Assembly (NCBI GenBank): GCA_003049485.1
Contig: PYST01000244.1
Coordinates: 1-59,569, forward strand
Length of the DNA: 59,569 nt
Direction of reading: 5' to 3'
Source: Ophioceras dolichostomum
Lineage: Eukaryota > Ascomycota > Sordariomycetes > Magnaporthales > Ophioceraceae
Shown: positions 10,124 through 24,238 of the stretch, piece by piece
How positions within the stretch are numbered: position 1 is the stretch's first letter
Layout of the letters: each line of letters opens with the position of its first letter
Notes under the pieces: model-generated
Database searches by the model: none
Seen by the model: only the letters and a program-made list of their open reading frames with translations
What the model was told of the DNA's origin: nothing
Position numbers and translations under genes: made by a program

Positions 10124-12255
10124 ATGCTCAGGGGAAGGAAGGCTACTACGCACGGGTGAGTTAGTGAGTGCCATAAGTAGATACTAGGTATTACCTGTAG
10201 GTGGGATGACGAAGGACAAAAAGATTGGACAGATGTATTTATACAGGGAATTCTTGGTTGATAGGGGCACATCAAAGATTGGACCAGATGTGGTGTGCTC
10301 CTCCGTTCTTTGGTTTTGTGGCAGGGTATTTAACTTAGGATCAGAAACGTAAAAAGAAATGGGCTGATACCTGGCCGACCTGGGTGCTTGAGAGCTAGCT
10401 CCTGGAGAGGCTGCCTCTTGTATTGAGAACTCCATTCCTTAACAATGCTTGCTGGCGTCCTTCTCGTCGATAGCAGGTTTGTGCCTATACTTCAGAGAGC
10501 GAGACTGGATGTTGCAGTGCTTTCGTGGCGTTCCCTTTAATTACTGGGAGTCACCTTGATGGCCGGGCTGATGATTGACGCCTTAGCAATGCCCCTTCCA
10601 GCTTTACAGAGACAAGATAGGACCCGGGTATGGCGCCGACCGAGCTCGAGCCTTGTGGCCGACCCTCTGCCGCCTGAGCATGGCAAAGGTATCGAGGTCA
10701 ACCGATTGCTTGTCTTCCGGCTACTTACGCATGACGAAGTCGCTCTGTTCGAGCTATGGGAGGTGGATAGACAAAGACAATGACACTCCCAATTTGGGCG
10801 CGGCTGGCCGAGCTTAACCTCGGCACTGTGCAGCATCCTTATGAAACTCCACGAATCGCTGATCCAAGATCTTCCCCAGCCACACCACTATCGTTCATAA
10901 GGCAGTAAGTACTTGGTCGAGCCTACAGCTCCTGGATTGGGAGACATTGTGTTGGGGCTGCCCTTCCCTGAAAATCGACTCCGACTGTCTAAGGGGGGTG
11001 ATATTGGAAAAGAGAGAAGGGAACTATTTGAATGAGTGTATTGAAGAGCCCTTGCCCTTCTCTATTCTGTCTATCTACAGAGTGATTGGACGGTCTTTTA
11101 TAGACCTCTAGAGTGGAGAGATGAATCACGTCGAAGGTCATAGAAGCAATTATCAAGCATCGTTCTGGAACATCATGGAAGTCCATAGAACCTTCGGGCA
11201 CTTGGTAGAATCTTCTGACAGGTGAGGGCACCCTCCTAACATCCCAGCTCGGCCAGTCCCACATCCAACCCTCACTGAATGAACAGCCTTGCCTGTTCTT
11301 GACTGGTCACGAGCGTCCCCCGCCGAACTTCGTGAAACCATTTACAGCCGAACAGCCCGCTATGCGAAGTGGTGACCACGCCGGCCTCCGAAGCCTACAC
11401 TGTAGGGTATTGTTATTGTATCTTCTTTGGGACTGGCTTGTGCTGTTGTAGAGGGTATTCTATTAGCATACACTATACGTTACATTCCGTTACATTGCCC
11501 ACACCAGGTCAGCTTGGGATGCTGGCAAGTACTACCTTACATAGGTGAGCGTCATCCAGTCCATCGTCGTGGCGGCGTTAAGTGGGGCTCACTTTATTAA
11601 GGCCATTCCCTTGATATTCAGGAGTAACTTCGGTCTACATGGTGTTTCTACACATAGGCAAGTACCTCGCGCAATTGCTTCCTCTTTTACATTCACTGCG
11701 GCGCATGGAGCAAAATTTCCCACGCGGATGAAGAACGGCACCTGACTCTTTGCTTTTTTTTTCCCTCTCTCTCTCAATCCGCGAAACAACGACTCCTCCC
11801 TATCTCGATCTTCCTTTCCTACGCCACCAACCCAAAGCTCTGGATCAACGATCTTCACGATGGGGGACTTGAAAGAAAGTCTATATGACCAGGAGCAACC
11901 CAACCCTTGGTGGTTTGAATCAGCACTCCGTCAATGGCTCCCTTCAGTGGGAAGCAGCTACCGCGGCCTCGACATCGCTCTCGTGGTCATTCGTCACATG
12001 TACCGTTCCCTCCTGTTCTGCGAGGTCGGAGATTGGCAAGGCGACAACTGCGTCACAGCCTTCGCCTGGCGGTATAGCTGCTTAAAGTTGGTTTGGCACG
12101 CATGTAAAATACTAGTCGATTCTAAGCCAGAAAGCTTGCATTGCTGGCATACTAAAATAGAAAAGGTTAGAATAACATTAGTATATTGAAAAATATAGGA
12201 TGAACGGGTTGTAACTAGGAAAAGAGTATAAAAACAAAGGCTTCGCTGCCAGACT
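10124..12255. other. Intergenic region, no supported gene
   Basis: More than 2 kb without recognisable coding content on either strand. Short open frames, such as those at 11860-12189 and 10556-10783, show no family motif or splice logic. The part at about 12110-12240 is AT-rich and directly precedes the telomere-like tract. Confidence 0.4.
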
Positions 12256-12309
12256 GGGTTAGGTTAGGGTTAAGGCTAGGGCTTAGCGTTAGGGATAGGG
12301 CTCAGGGTT
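12256..12309 (+). repeat. Degenerate interstitial TTAGGG-like tract
   Basis: The tract reads as consecutive variants of the fungal telomere unit TTAGGG (GGGTTAGG, TTAGGG, TTAAGG, CTAGGG, CTTAGCG, TTAGGG, ATAGGG, CTCAGGG). Two units are exact and the rest differ by one or two bases. A further GTTAGGGG lies about 20 bp downstream. It is flanked by unique sequence on both sides, so it is internal rather than a chromosome end in this window. Confidence 0.65.
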
Positions 12310-12590
12310 CCTGGTATATGGAAATGGTTAGGGGTCTGCTTTGTTTCTGATTGGAGTGGTTCTTAACATGTCGGGTCGAACGATGCAGTCGGGTCAGGAT
12401 TGATACAGGGACAGGGAATTCGTATAGCAATGCTGATACTATCTCGAGAAGTGAGAATGAGGACGTGGAAGCTCAGACCTCAACTGAAAACCGGACCCAG
12501 GGCATCCTAGGAAGGGGGTAGTAGGTGACCTCTGATCATTCCTGGCGAAAAACTTCAGAACAGGCAGACAGGCAAAGTACGTTTGCTCCT

Positions 12591-13502
12591 TCACTTGTAG
12601 TTGACAAAAATCGTCCCAGCAGCATTCAAGCTGCTCCCACTCACCAGATGCTCCGCCATGAAAGGCGAGTACCTATGGATCCAGTCCTGCCGGTTCATCC
12701 AGGGTACGACGACCTTCAAGAAGTCAGCCATTATGGCTGTGTCCCCAACTGGCAGGGGCGAGAATTCGGTGACCCAGATGGGCATGTTCCTGCCAAAGAT
12801 GTCGTTGACCTGCCCGTGGGCGTACGTGATGTAGTCTGTGAACAGCTGCGCCTGCTGCCCGCCGCTCTTGCCCTGCTCGCCGAACCAGTGCAGCGCCTGG
12901 GCCTCGCACCGTAGGCCGGAGGGGTTGGCGCCGATGGACGCGAATTGCCGCAGCCACTGTAAGCCTGCGGGCCCGCCGGTGTGGCCGGTCATGGTGTTCC
13001 AGCTGCTCACGGCGGGGCAGACGAGTTTCACGCCTCGCGCCTGGAAGCGAAACATGTCGTTCCCCCATGCGTTGTATGCTTCGCGGGGCGTCTTCTGACA
13101 TCCGCCGTTGCCGCGCGTCTCGTCTGGCTCATTGTAGCCCAGCACCCACGGGGTGTCTCCCCTATCGATCTTGGCGAAGACACCTGCTGCGTCTCCCAGG
13201 CTGCCGGGACCCCAGTACATGGGGATCTGTTGGAACTTGGGCGCGTTGAGCGCGGTGCCCCAGTTGTACGCCCATGTGGCGGAACCGGGGCGGGAGAGTG
13301 TGTTGGTGATGCCGCCGTTGTTGTACGCGAGGCCCTTCTTGATGCCGTATGGGGCATCAGTGCCTCGTTTGGAGAGGCCGGGCTCGGTGGAGTTAATGGC
13401 ATCGTCGGGCTCCCACTCGGCGTAGGGAGGGGAGTAGTCCACGGGGACAGCGGCGACCAGGCCTGTAAGGAGAGTGAAGGCGAGGGGAGTGAATGCTTTC
13501 AT
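12591..13502 (-). CDS. Secreted GH128-type beta-1,3-glucanase (asl1-like)
   Basis: A single-exon secreted protein of 303 residues from the 'glycosyl hydrolase catalytic core' family (GH128; fission yeast asl1 relatives), which acts on wall beta-1,3-glucan. A signal peptide occupies about residues 1-19. A Kex2-like KR at 45-46 may release the mature chain that begins GTDAPYGIKKGLAYN. Catalytic landmarks are the GYNEPD motif (Glu125, expected acid/base) and WVTEFSPLP (Glu246, expected nucleophile), with ALHWFG near 204-208 lining the sugar cleft. The reading frame opens 13 codons further upstream, but the ATG at 13502 puts the signal peptide at the N-terminus and is preferred. A TATA-like run lies about 160 bp upstream. 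Confidence 0.9.
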   Translation of the reverse strand: MKAFTPLAFTLLTGLVAAVPVDYSPPYAEWEPDDAINSTEPGLSKRGTDAPYGIKKGLAYNNGGITNTLSRPGSATWAYNWGTALNAPKFQQIPMYWGPGSLGDAAGVFAKIDRGDTPWVLGYNEPDETRGNGGCQKTPREAYNAWGNDMFRFQARGVKLVCPAVSSWNTMTGHTGGPAGLQWLRQFASIGANPSGLRCEAQALHWFGEQGKSGGQQAQLFTDYITYAHGQVNDIFGRNMPIWVTEFSPLPVGDTAIMADFLKVVVPWMNRQDWIHRYSPFMAEHLVSGSSLNAAGTIFVNYK

Positions 13503-13663
13503 GTTAAAGGGAGGGCTGTAAGTATATACTGAGTGGTACAAGTGATTTACAAGTAACGGGAGCGGGTATCAGTGAAACTCTGATGGTGGCAGGCGTGGGT
13601 GACAGGTGGGTGATGATCAACACCAAAAGCAAAAGAGGGAATGATCAGCTCTGCTGGGTAAGG

Positions 13664-13676
13664 TATATATATATAT
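13664..13676 (-). promoter_or_regulatory. TATA-like (TA)n element upstream of GH128 gene
   Basis: A run of alternating T and A, about 13 bp long, lies about 160 bp upstream of the glucanase start codon on the minus strand. It could be a TATA element or a neutral microsatellite. Confidence 0.35.
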
Positions 13677-16600
13677 GGATGGATTGAAGGAAGGGATGTG
13701 CTGCTCGAGCATGGTCGGAGCAAGTGAGACATGGCTTGAAGATAGATGGTGTCGTCTCCCCTTATATACCAAAGAGCGCTTGAAGCATCATGCCAGGCAT
13801 CGTGCACTATCCCAAAGCGTGCATCTAGTGTAACCGATGGCTGTCGTCTGTTTCTATTCCCAACCAACATTCTTGCCGATGGTTGGGTGGTAGCAGAGAG
13901 ACACAACGCGTTGGATTGTGTGGGAAAGTAACATCGTTCTGGCCCCAGTTCTTCCAATAGCTGTGTGTGAACGAAGGGAGGATTGTGGATGTGGTGGCAT
14001 GTCAGGGTAGACCCGGGCTCGAAACCAGTTGCGAGCTACCTGGTTGGCTCTAGCGGCCTGGCAGCCGAGGAGGAATGCCTGGGACAGAGCGAGCGCGCTG
14101 TGGGATTGCTGGACAAAGCGGCGCATTCGTTGGAATGGCATTCGAACGATTCTTTGTTAGTCTCTTTCCCGGCTGGGCTACCTCGACGTCTTCCAAGAGA
14201 GCAGCCATTGCATTGTGCAGCATAAACGTAGCCTGGTATTCTCTATTAATGGCGAATTCCGATTACCTGGTCTGGGGAGCTTGATAGGGAGCGGAAATGC
14301 TGCAAAGTGCTGTCCCCTACAATACGAAAAAAAGAGAAATTGTTTCGAAACGGCCGATCACGAGATTTCCTTGCCCTCCATTCCGGAGGCCCACGTCCAT
14401 GTCGTCTGAAGTCGGGGGATGAGTCGCGGAACTTTTTCCAAGCATGGTGCGAGCTTCCTTCCGCATCATTCCAATTGGGTGCCCCTGAAACACCCTGTGC
14501 CTCTCTACCCCGCATATTGCAGCCTTGATGATGATTGGTCCCTGTGCAATCTTATCATCATCATCAGTACTGAATCCCTCGATAGAAGGATTGCCGACAA
14601 TGATCCTTCGAGAACGAGAACGGACCGAGCCTTTCTCCCTCCCGCGTATGCGCCAGGTTATGGGCAGCTCCCCCGTTTACCAACCCAACGAGCTATTGAA
14701 CAAGCTGATTGCTTGAGAAGTTGGAGCTCTGATGCCTTCCCGTTTCTAGTTTAAGCTTGGTCGCCAAGATCTCGAAAAGCTTGACGGTGCCTCAGCCACC
14801 CAACGAGCCTGTCTCGTCAGGTCAATGCCATCCGCCTGCTCTCTGCGGCGTGTGTTTTCTTTTCGGCTAATCGGCGACATTTCCACTACGCCACCCCCTC
14901 TCCCGTCCCCTTCCACACAGCACGTCGATGGACCACGGAAACTACAGGACCGGGGAGAGACTACCTACCTACTCTCCGGATCGGTCGCCACTTGACGTTG
15001 CAATTTTGTCGGATTTCAGCAGCACATTCGGTAGACCGAGCTGGCGTGAACCGACAGCTGTCGTGCGGCGGAGCCCAGCCTGTGAGAGCATTCGGTCCTT
15101 GAGCCTTGCCTCTTCCACGCGCTGCTGTCTGTAAGTGCGTCTGAAACGTAACGCACAATCCTTTATCGCGGCTCAAGCGGAAGAGTGGCAGGCAGAAGGA
15201 ATGAAGCCAGAGAGGGGTTCCTCTCGCCGCCCCGCTTGGTCATCAGGAGCGAATCGGATGTGAGGCGCCGATTTGATCCGATTATGTATCGTCGAACTTC
15301 CCTACTCGATCAGACTAAGGCTAGCGTTCTCAGTTGGTGACAAACTCGGGGTTGGGATTCCCGTTATAAACTATTGTGATCATTCATCAGTCTCACGCTA
15401 AGCTTCCCTGATCCTGTGTTGCAAGAGATGGGCGTAGCACGGCCAAGGGGAGAGAGGGGAATTAACAAGGCACAGTCCAGTCTCTACATTCATATCCTTG
15501 CCCAAGGCTATCGTGCCAGGTCTCCAGAAACAAAAATCTCCGCCGTTGATTCGGGTGGCTCCGGAGACCCATCAATTCGCGGAGTGCGGCAGCGGAGGAA
15601 CGAGGGTTGCTGTTGGCCAACAAACGATCCACTCAGGGGAGAATTGCACATTGTAAAGTGTCTGATGGACCAGGCCTCAGTCAGTCTCAGGAGAGATCGT
15701 CCTCCCCATCACAGTCCACTGTGATTACTAAGCATGACCAGAAAGAAGCTTTTCTGGAGCAGACATGAACCGTACCTAGGTACACGGTCTCGGGCTCACT
15801 TATTTGCTGGTTCAAACCGAAACATCAGACACGTAAACGGAACAGAGAGCCTCGTACAAGAAACCTAGACGCGTTGCTGAAGTTAGAATATTAGGTAGCC
15901 TTCCACCCATATGCTGTCGATCCTCTCCGCTTGGCATGGGGGGGGCCGAGAGTAGCCAAATTCACCCAGAGCTTGGGCAGAATAGATGGGATTAACTTGA
16001 GAAGCTGTATTCGTGCCACCGGAACTGCAAGCCACGTGCCTCCAATGTTGAGTTAGCAATTATAGTGAATCACTATCGTTCTGCGACTGTACGTGGGTGT
16101 AATTGGTCCAGTAAAGGGGTTGTTGTAGCACAGCAGCCGAGGTCCAGTAAGGGGGTTGCTGTAGCACAGCAGCCTAGGTCACGGACGGAACCAGAGCGAG
16201 ATGGTCAAGGGAGACTGGCTACATCAATCCTATGGGTGGAAATGGGAGGCTGAAGGCCGGTGGTGATCAGCTGCATTCGCTTGTATTTGGTCCGTAATGA
16301 AGCGGCCAATGACTCTGAAATACGGCAGCTACAATCTAATTAGTGAAGAGAATGGGTGCCAGCCCTGTCCTCGTCCCATACTTGATGTGATCAGTGAGTT
16401 ATCATCTCTAATTCATCAGAGCTCCTCGTTTAGCGGGCCAACTAGTGATGGTTTTCACCTCGAGCCATGAGGCATGCGGGACAGTTGAATCCGTTCCTAA
16501 TACCGGATGGCAGCTCGTCTCTGGCCTAAGGCCAATAATGACAATATTCCACCTATTTATATGTGGTGATCGCCGGTTCTCGCACTGCTTGCCTCTTTCC

Positions 16601-17011
16601 CTCATCCTGCTCTTACTACCGCACTCGTTGCTTCCTTGTGGTAGCGATAGAGGCTGGAATTAGCTGTATTACCTACTGTTGAACCACTGGGTGCACCTTT
16701 CTGCACCCATGAGGAACTAGCTGCCTCAGTCATCAAGGCATCCACCTCCAACAGACCTCAGGTCACGTGGACCCTCAGGAGTCGCCTACAAAAGCACTCC
16801 CTCCGGCCCACGCGTAGACTAGCTTTTTCCCTTCCTCGTACATCATCAGAATCAACAGATTGGTTTACCACACGCGTGTCTTTTCCAATTGGAACCCTGG
16901 CCTTCCAACACCTACCTCTATATATCACTCTGAGTTCCGGACCAAGCCAGCCCACGAAACGCTACACACGTCACCTTAACAGCAATTATCCTCAAATTTC
17001 AGCAACAAGAA
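13677..17011. other. Gene-poor intergenic region
   Basis: About 3.3 kb with no supported gene on either strand. It contains a short tandem duplication (16105-16176, listed separately) and a single TACCTAGGTAC motif at about 15772-15784. The small open frames look random. Confidence 0.4.
16105..16176 (+). repeat. 36-bp tandem duplication
   Basis: Two adjacent 36-bp units begin GGTCCAGTAA and end CACAGCAGCC plus two bases. They differ at only a few positions, and a third unit starts (GGTCAC) before diverging. No coding context. Confidence 0.85.
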
Positions 17012-17955
17012 ACGGTCACCATAATCTCAATTTGAGTCCTCACCCTTCTCGCCAGCCTGGCGTGCCTCGTGATCGGTGCTCCGCCGATGGGTGTGCGCCA
17101 GTTCTACCTACATCCCATCGACGACGACTTGAACCATGGCCAAAGCAGTGACCATTGGCACTTGGCCAGCGACCAGCTTTCATTCGGCGACTTGATTACC
17201 TCGGACCAGGGTGGCAGCAGAAACCTGGATGTTGAGAAACGCCAGTTGTCGTTCGTCGGCGGCGACATCCCCACCGATAATGACGGCATCGACTAGAACC
17301 TCCAGCTTGCTACGCGCCTGTTCCCCCTCGACAATTGCGACGGCGCCCCGGCCTCTCCAGGCGACAAGGGTAAGCTCGGCGAGCGCATGGGTCGCCGCTC
17401 CACCACCACGACTGACGCCGTCACCCAGGCTGACACGCTCATGTGCACTGGGCATACTGAGTACGCCACGCGCATCGTGGATAGTCGCCAGCCGACGCGT
17501 GAGGATTGCCTGACGCTCTCTGGCCTGTACGGCACCATGCCCATGACTGCGTTCGCTGTGCCCGGTGGTAGCGAAAAAATCTTTGACATAGTGGGTGAGT
17601 GGGGGACCTGCGTCCTCACAATCCATCATGACGTCTATAGTGCGTTGTAAGTCGTATCGCGATACTATATCCAGGTTACTCTGGCACCCAACTCTGCTCG
17701 TTTCAACCCTCGCCATTGCCTTTGATGTTATTAATCCCCATGCTATGCTGTGGACGGAATACTAACCGCTTGGCCCCCTTTGAACTGTACTGCCGGGCGT
17801 ACCTGCACCAGCTACAACAATTTGGATACGCAGACGATCCTACGCACACTGGCCGAGGAGAAATGGCTCTGGGAGGGCGGCTGGGGCCCGGCGCATGGAC
17901 GGATGCACTGCCCCCTGGAGACAATAACACGACGAGGAGATTCGGTGGATCATGA
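17012..17955 (+). pseudogene. Relic of a small secreted Cys-containing protein (Hce2-like?)
   Basis: One reading frame from 17012 looks like a secreted protein: a hydrophobic leader (VLTLLASLACLVIGAPP) is followed by a soluble region with widely spaced cysteines. The leader has ACG where a start ATG would be expected (17012) and a TGA stop inside it (17033). Another stop, TAG, occurs at 17294-17296 and a third ends the frame at 17650. Same-frame sequence resumes at 17750 with more cysteines (CTAGRTC, and GRMHC near 17905). The spacing DC ... GTC ... MHC resembles the Hce2 (Ecp2-like, necrosis-inducing-factor-related) fold of fungal effectors, but the match is weak. It is non-functional as it stands. 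Confidence 0.4.
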
Positions 17956-18530
17956 CGCAACGTTGGTAACATCACACTTCTTCTCCAGGCCTACCTTTCT
18001 TCCCTTCATGTCTTTCTCTGGCTTGCGTTGTTGTTTGGCTTTGGACGGGATCAGGCGGGATCGGAAGGGTGGATCTGACGAAACGGGCGGGAGGTTGTTG
18101 ATATCTGATCTTGCGAGCTACAGGGCATTTACTGCATAATGAGACCGAGAGGGTTAAGTTGCCGGTTATCAATCATGAAAGATGTAGTGGTATCAAAGAG
18201 GTCGGTTGCATGTCGAACTCCCAGGTACCTGCGTAGGTACCTACCTAGGTCAGGTAGGTACCTGGGTAGGCACAGGAAGGACAATACTACTTACTACATT
18301 GCTTTGCGAATCATCACCGGTCCGCCAGATGCTCGGGGCTTGTTCACTTCCAGAGTTTCAGCTCCTGTTGCTGTGTAAGAACTGCTAATACTTCAGATAC
18401 GCCGCATGCAGATATTAGTTCACTATGAAGACTCCCCTCGATCCTACTTCGCCACTGACCTGCCACTGTCAGCTACCCTGGTATCCCCTTGAGACTTAAA
18501 TCCTGCATCGTTCTCTGCCTGGTGACCGCT
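17956..18530. other. Intergenic with clustered GTACCTAGG palindromes
   Basis: No gene seen. A dense cluster of GGTACCT/AGGTACC words lies at 18221-18272. Confidence 0.45.
18221..18272. repeat. Cluster of TACCTAGGTA-type palindromes
   Basis: About 50 bp made almost wholly of GGTACCT, TAGGTACCTACCTAGG and AGGTAGGTACC words, which are self-complementary on both strands. Similar shorter elements occur at about 1702, 5346, 15772, 42307 and 44516. Confidence 0.8.
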
Positions 18531-21284
18531 TCACATCCCAGAGAATTCCCCATTGTCCCCTCCCGCTCCCGCGCCATAACCGTCAGCCCCATCACCATAA
18601 TACTCCGGCGCAGCTGCCGTGTTCATCCCGGGGTGGGGTGGCCCGCCGTACGCCGGCATGGCGGTGTATGGCCAGTACTGCGCGGGCTGGACGAGCAGAA
18701 CCATACTATTCTCTGGCGGCGGGCCCATGCCGTCGACGAAGCCCGGTTGCTGCTGCATCGGGTGCGGCGCGGCCGAGACCGGCACCGACATGGAACTCGG
18801 CACGGGCACGTACTGGCTCGCTTGGCGGGACATGGGGATGCCAACAGGGATGTACTGCGGCTGCTGCTGCTGCTGGTGCTGGTGCTGTTGAGGCTGGACC
18901 TGAGGGTTGTTCAGATGTTGATACCGCGCCATAGCCGCCGCCATCCCCCCACCTCCCCCAAGACCACCGGGAGCTAAGCTCAGACTGTTCAGGCTGGATG
19001 CCGTTAGCTGCTGGCTCGCGCTGTTCGAGATCCCACCGCCTGCAGAGAAATGTGTGGACGAGCCGCCGACCAGGCTCGCAGACTGGGGAAAGCCACCGGC
19101 GCCGCCACCGCTACGGCTGCCTGTGAGGCTCGAGGACGCATCTGTCTGGAGGGCCGAGGCACCGCGGAGGGAGATGTAGGTCCGGAAGGTCTGTTGGACG
19201 ACGTTCTTCAGACGCTCCATGGTGTTCTCGTCGGGGGAAAGAGCGATGTCGCCTTGTCGGACCTTGTGGGTCAGGATGTTAACGAAGATGGTGCCGAAGT
19301 CTTCGTCTTCTTGGGTGGGGCCTGCGGAGGCGCCGATCGAGAGGCCGTCGTACCCTTTTAGGGAGTTGAGAAGATGCGTTAGCTGTGCTTCCTCCCGAGG
19401 CGGTCCGGCGGAGGATAAGTGGTAGAGAGAGAAATTTCGTGCTGGGAAGGGATTGCTGGTCGCGGCTTACAAGGTGTGTTTGGCTTCGGATTCCCAGGGA
19501 ACAAGATATCCCAGATCTCGAACCACTTGTCTAGCTTGTGAGCCTCCTGCGGCTTCTTGCGGTTCTGCTTGTCCAGCAACGCCCATTTAACAGGGCTGAT
19601 CCCCTCTCGCAGTGCAGGGTCGCCCTTTTGGCAGGGAACATCACTGCGTAAGTGGTTCGATAGCTCCTTAGGTGCCTCGCGTTGGGAGCCCTTGAATATC
19701 GTGTAGCAACGCTCGCACTGGACCACGGTGTGCTTCCGCTTGAGGTGCTCCCTGATTGAGTGTTAGCTGAAGCACATGAGGTCTTGCTGCACTCCCTGGT
19801 CATCCTGGTTGCCACCGAAAGCAACATAGCGGCGCCGGGAGGGGGGCGGGTGGTGAAAGCGGATGTTGAATTCATCTTACTTGAGCCTCTGGATCGTCCT
19901 GAAACCAGGTCCCGCGCATGCCCTGTAATAGTCGTTCTTCACGCCCCCGGTCGAGGTGGCACCGTGGTTGATGCCATATCTCAACGGGTTCAGCTTGTGG
20001 AACGGACAGGCGAGCAGTGGTGCCATACTATCATTGGCCGCGTCTGGGTGGCTGTTGCCATTGCCGAAGCCGCCCTCGTCCTCGTCATCTCCACCGTCGC
20101 CATCACCAATTCGCTCGCCGTCTCCTAGGCTGGTCCGACGACGCCTCTTCCGCGGGCTGGTTGGAGACTGGTTCCCACCGCTGGCCGAGGAGCTCGATGG
20201 CCGCTGACCATCGGAAGACGGGCCACCAGACCCAGATCCACCGCCGCACTGCCACGATTCGACCTTGCTTCTCACGGCGGAGTTGAAAGATTTGTGAAGA
20301 AGGGGAATGAGATAGGCGGCCAAAGCCAAATCTCCGTTGACAGCGGCAATCACGGCCGCGTCTATGGTGTCGTCCTCTCCACTCCACTCATCATCATCCT
20401 CTTCCTCCTCTTCGTCTCCTTCGCTCCCGTCGAGCATTTTAGCATCTTTGGCCTTGCGAGGGGTGGCCTGGGGATCGGGTCTACGTGCCGTCCTGTCTGA
20501 CCGTGCTGCTGGCCGCATGGTGACAGGGGTAAATGGTGATGCTGGCTCCTCGGAGGATCTCCTCGACAGCGAGCGGGGGTTGCTCCTGTTAGGTTCGGTC
20601 AGCAGAAGTGTTAGCAAGAAAAGTGTTGGGAAAGGTGGCCCGTGAGTCCGTAATGTCCTGGGGATACAGGTGGATTTGGGTCTTAGACAGTTTGGTGCTG
20701 GGCAAGGGCTAGTGATGAACTGATGATCTGTGGACAAAGGTCGGGAAGACTTGCTCTTCATCCCATTTGTCTCCTCTCCGGGACGCCTTTTCGTCGTCTC
20801 CCGGATAGCTGCAGTCCCCGAGCTCTTGCTCCTGCGACCCCGATGTTGTCCCCCAGGAACTGACGGAGGACGGCGTTTGGTAGGTGGTGGAAGCGTCGGT
20901 GACGGGTGTTGAAGACCTCGATGTCTCACTCCCAAGGTCCACAAAATGCCGGGCGTCTGCAGCAGCAGCAGCAGCAGTAGCAGCAACTGCAACTGCAACG
21001 CCGGCAGAAGCAGCCGAAGGAGAGGAGGACGATGACGAGGACGACTTCTCGAAACTGTGCATATAGTGCTCTCCTCTCACCGATCCTCTTCCCCCAACGA
21101 CAGCCTTTCCGCCGCCGCCACCAGCCGAGCTGGCGATGGCAGACGCAGCTAAACCCTTGGGACGATGAAGTCCGACCGTCAAAGAGGTCTGGGACCTGTT
21201 GTTGTCTGCAAATCGTGGCATGGTGGCGGGAGAAAAAGCGGCGCTGCTTCCACGGGTCGGTTTGGGTTGATGATGATGGACCAT
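18531..21284 (-). CDS. Fungal C2H2-like zinc-finger regulator
   Basis: A multi-exon minus-strand gene of the fungal family marked by ACPFHKLNP, YRACAGPGFRTIQRLKEHLK, QCERCYTIFKGS, ELSNHLRS and PC, which form degenerate C2H2-type metal sites. A KWFEIWDILFP block follows. Supported exons are 20585-19881, 19751-19471 and 19387-18531, with GT-AG introns in phase. The C-terminal part is a long Gly/Gln/Pro-rich tail after ERLKNVVQQTF. The N-terminal exon probably runs from the ATG at 21284 to about 20721 and carries a Ser/Ala-rich segment with a LGSETSRSSTPV block. Its junction to 20585 does not keep frame with the donor I can see, so the first intron is unresolved. Acidic (EGDEEEEEDDDEW) and basic (SPRKRRRRTS) stretches suggest a nuclear protein. 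The specific target is unknown. Confidence 0.8.
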
Positions 21285-21653
21285 GACTCCCTACTCAAGT
21301 GACGAAAAGGGGTCGGTTTTACCCACGGACTTCCCGAGGAAAGAAGGCAGACAGACAGAAATGCGAACTATCGAAAGTGAGAGAGAGTAATACTGGCGGA
21401 AGACCTGCTCGGTTTTTCCCAGGTAGCTCGTCGCCTTTTTGAGCGAAAAACACCCCTGCCTTTCTCGGCCAGAGACGATTCGCCATGGTCTCCATCGTGA
21501 CAGACAGAAGGCCAAAAAGGGAGCAAGGGTGGAGATGATGGACGGCGATGGTTGGTGGTAACAGACAAACGAAGGAGCGACGACGGCGCGCCCGGTCCAA
21601 GATTGCGTCGCATATTGTTCACTTGATTGCGTACTGACGCAGTTGCGACGATG

Positions 21654-24177
<2,524 letters not shown>

Positions 24178-24238
24178 ATGACCTCCAGCGATCCCACCCC
24201 GCAGCCGCGTCCAATTCCGCCACAGCCATACGATCCAG
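24178..24238 (+). CDS. Candidate first coding exon of the large conserved gene
   Basis: An ATG in good context (CCAACATG) opens 20 codons rich in Pro (MTSSDPTPQPRPIPPQPYDP). They end in a phase-1 GTGAGT donor at 24239. A matching phase-1 acceptor (CTCCCTTACCAG) ends at 25669 and leads into QLSQWESAPVH of the large downstream frame. The implied intron of 1431 bp is long for a fungus. The alternative is a 5' UTR intron or an unrelated upstream peptide. Confidence 0.45.

Noticed and set aside
11860..12189. Plus-strand 109-codon frame next to the telomere-like tract
   Set aside because: It has no recognisable motif, signal peptide or splice evidence, and its end lies in AT-rich sequence. Chance is the simplest explanation.
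13503..13541. N-terminal extension of the GH128 protein
   Set aside because: The longer start would bury the signal peptide behind 13 polar residues. The ATG at 13502 fits secretion.
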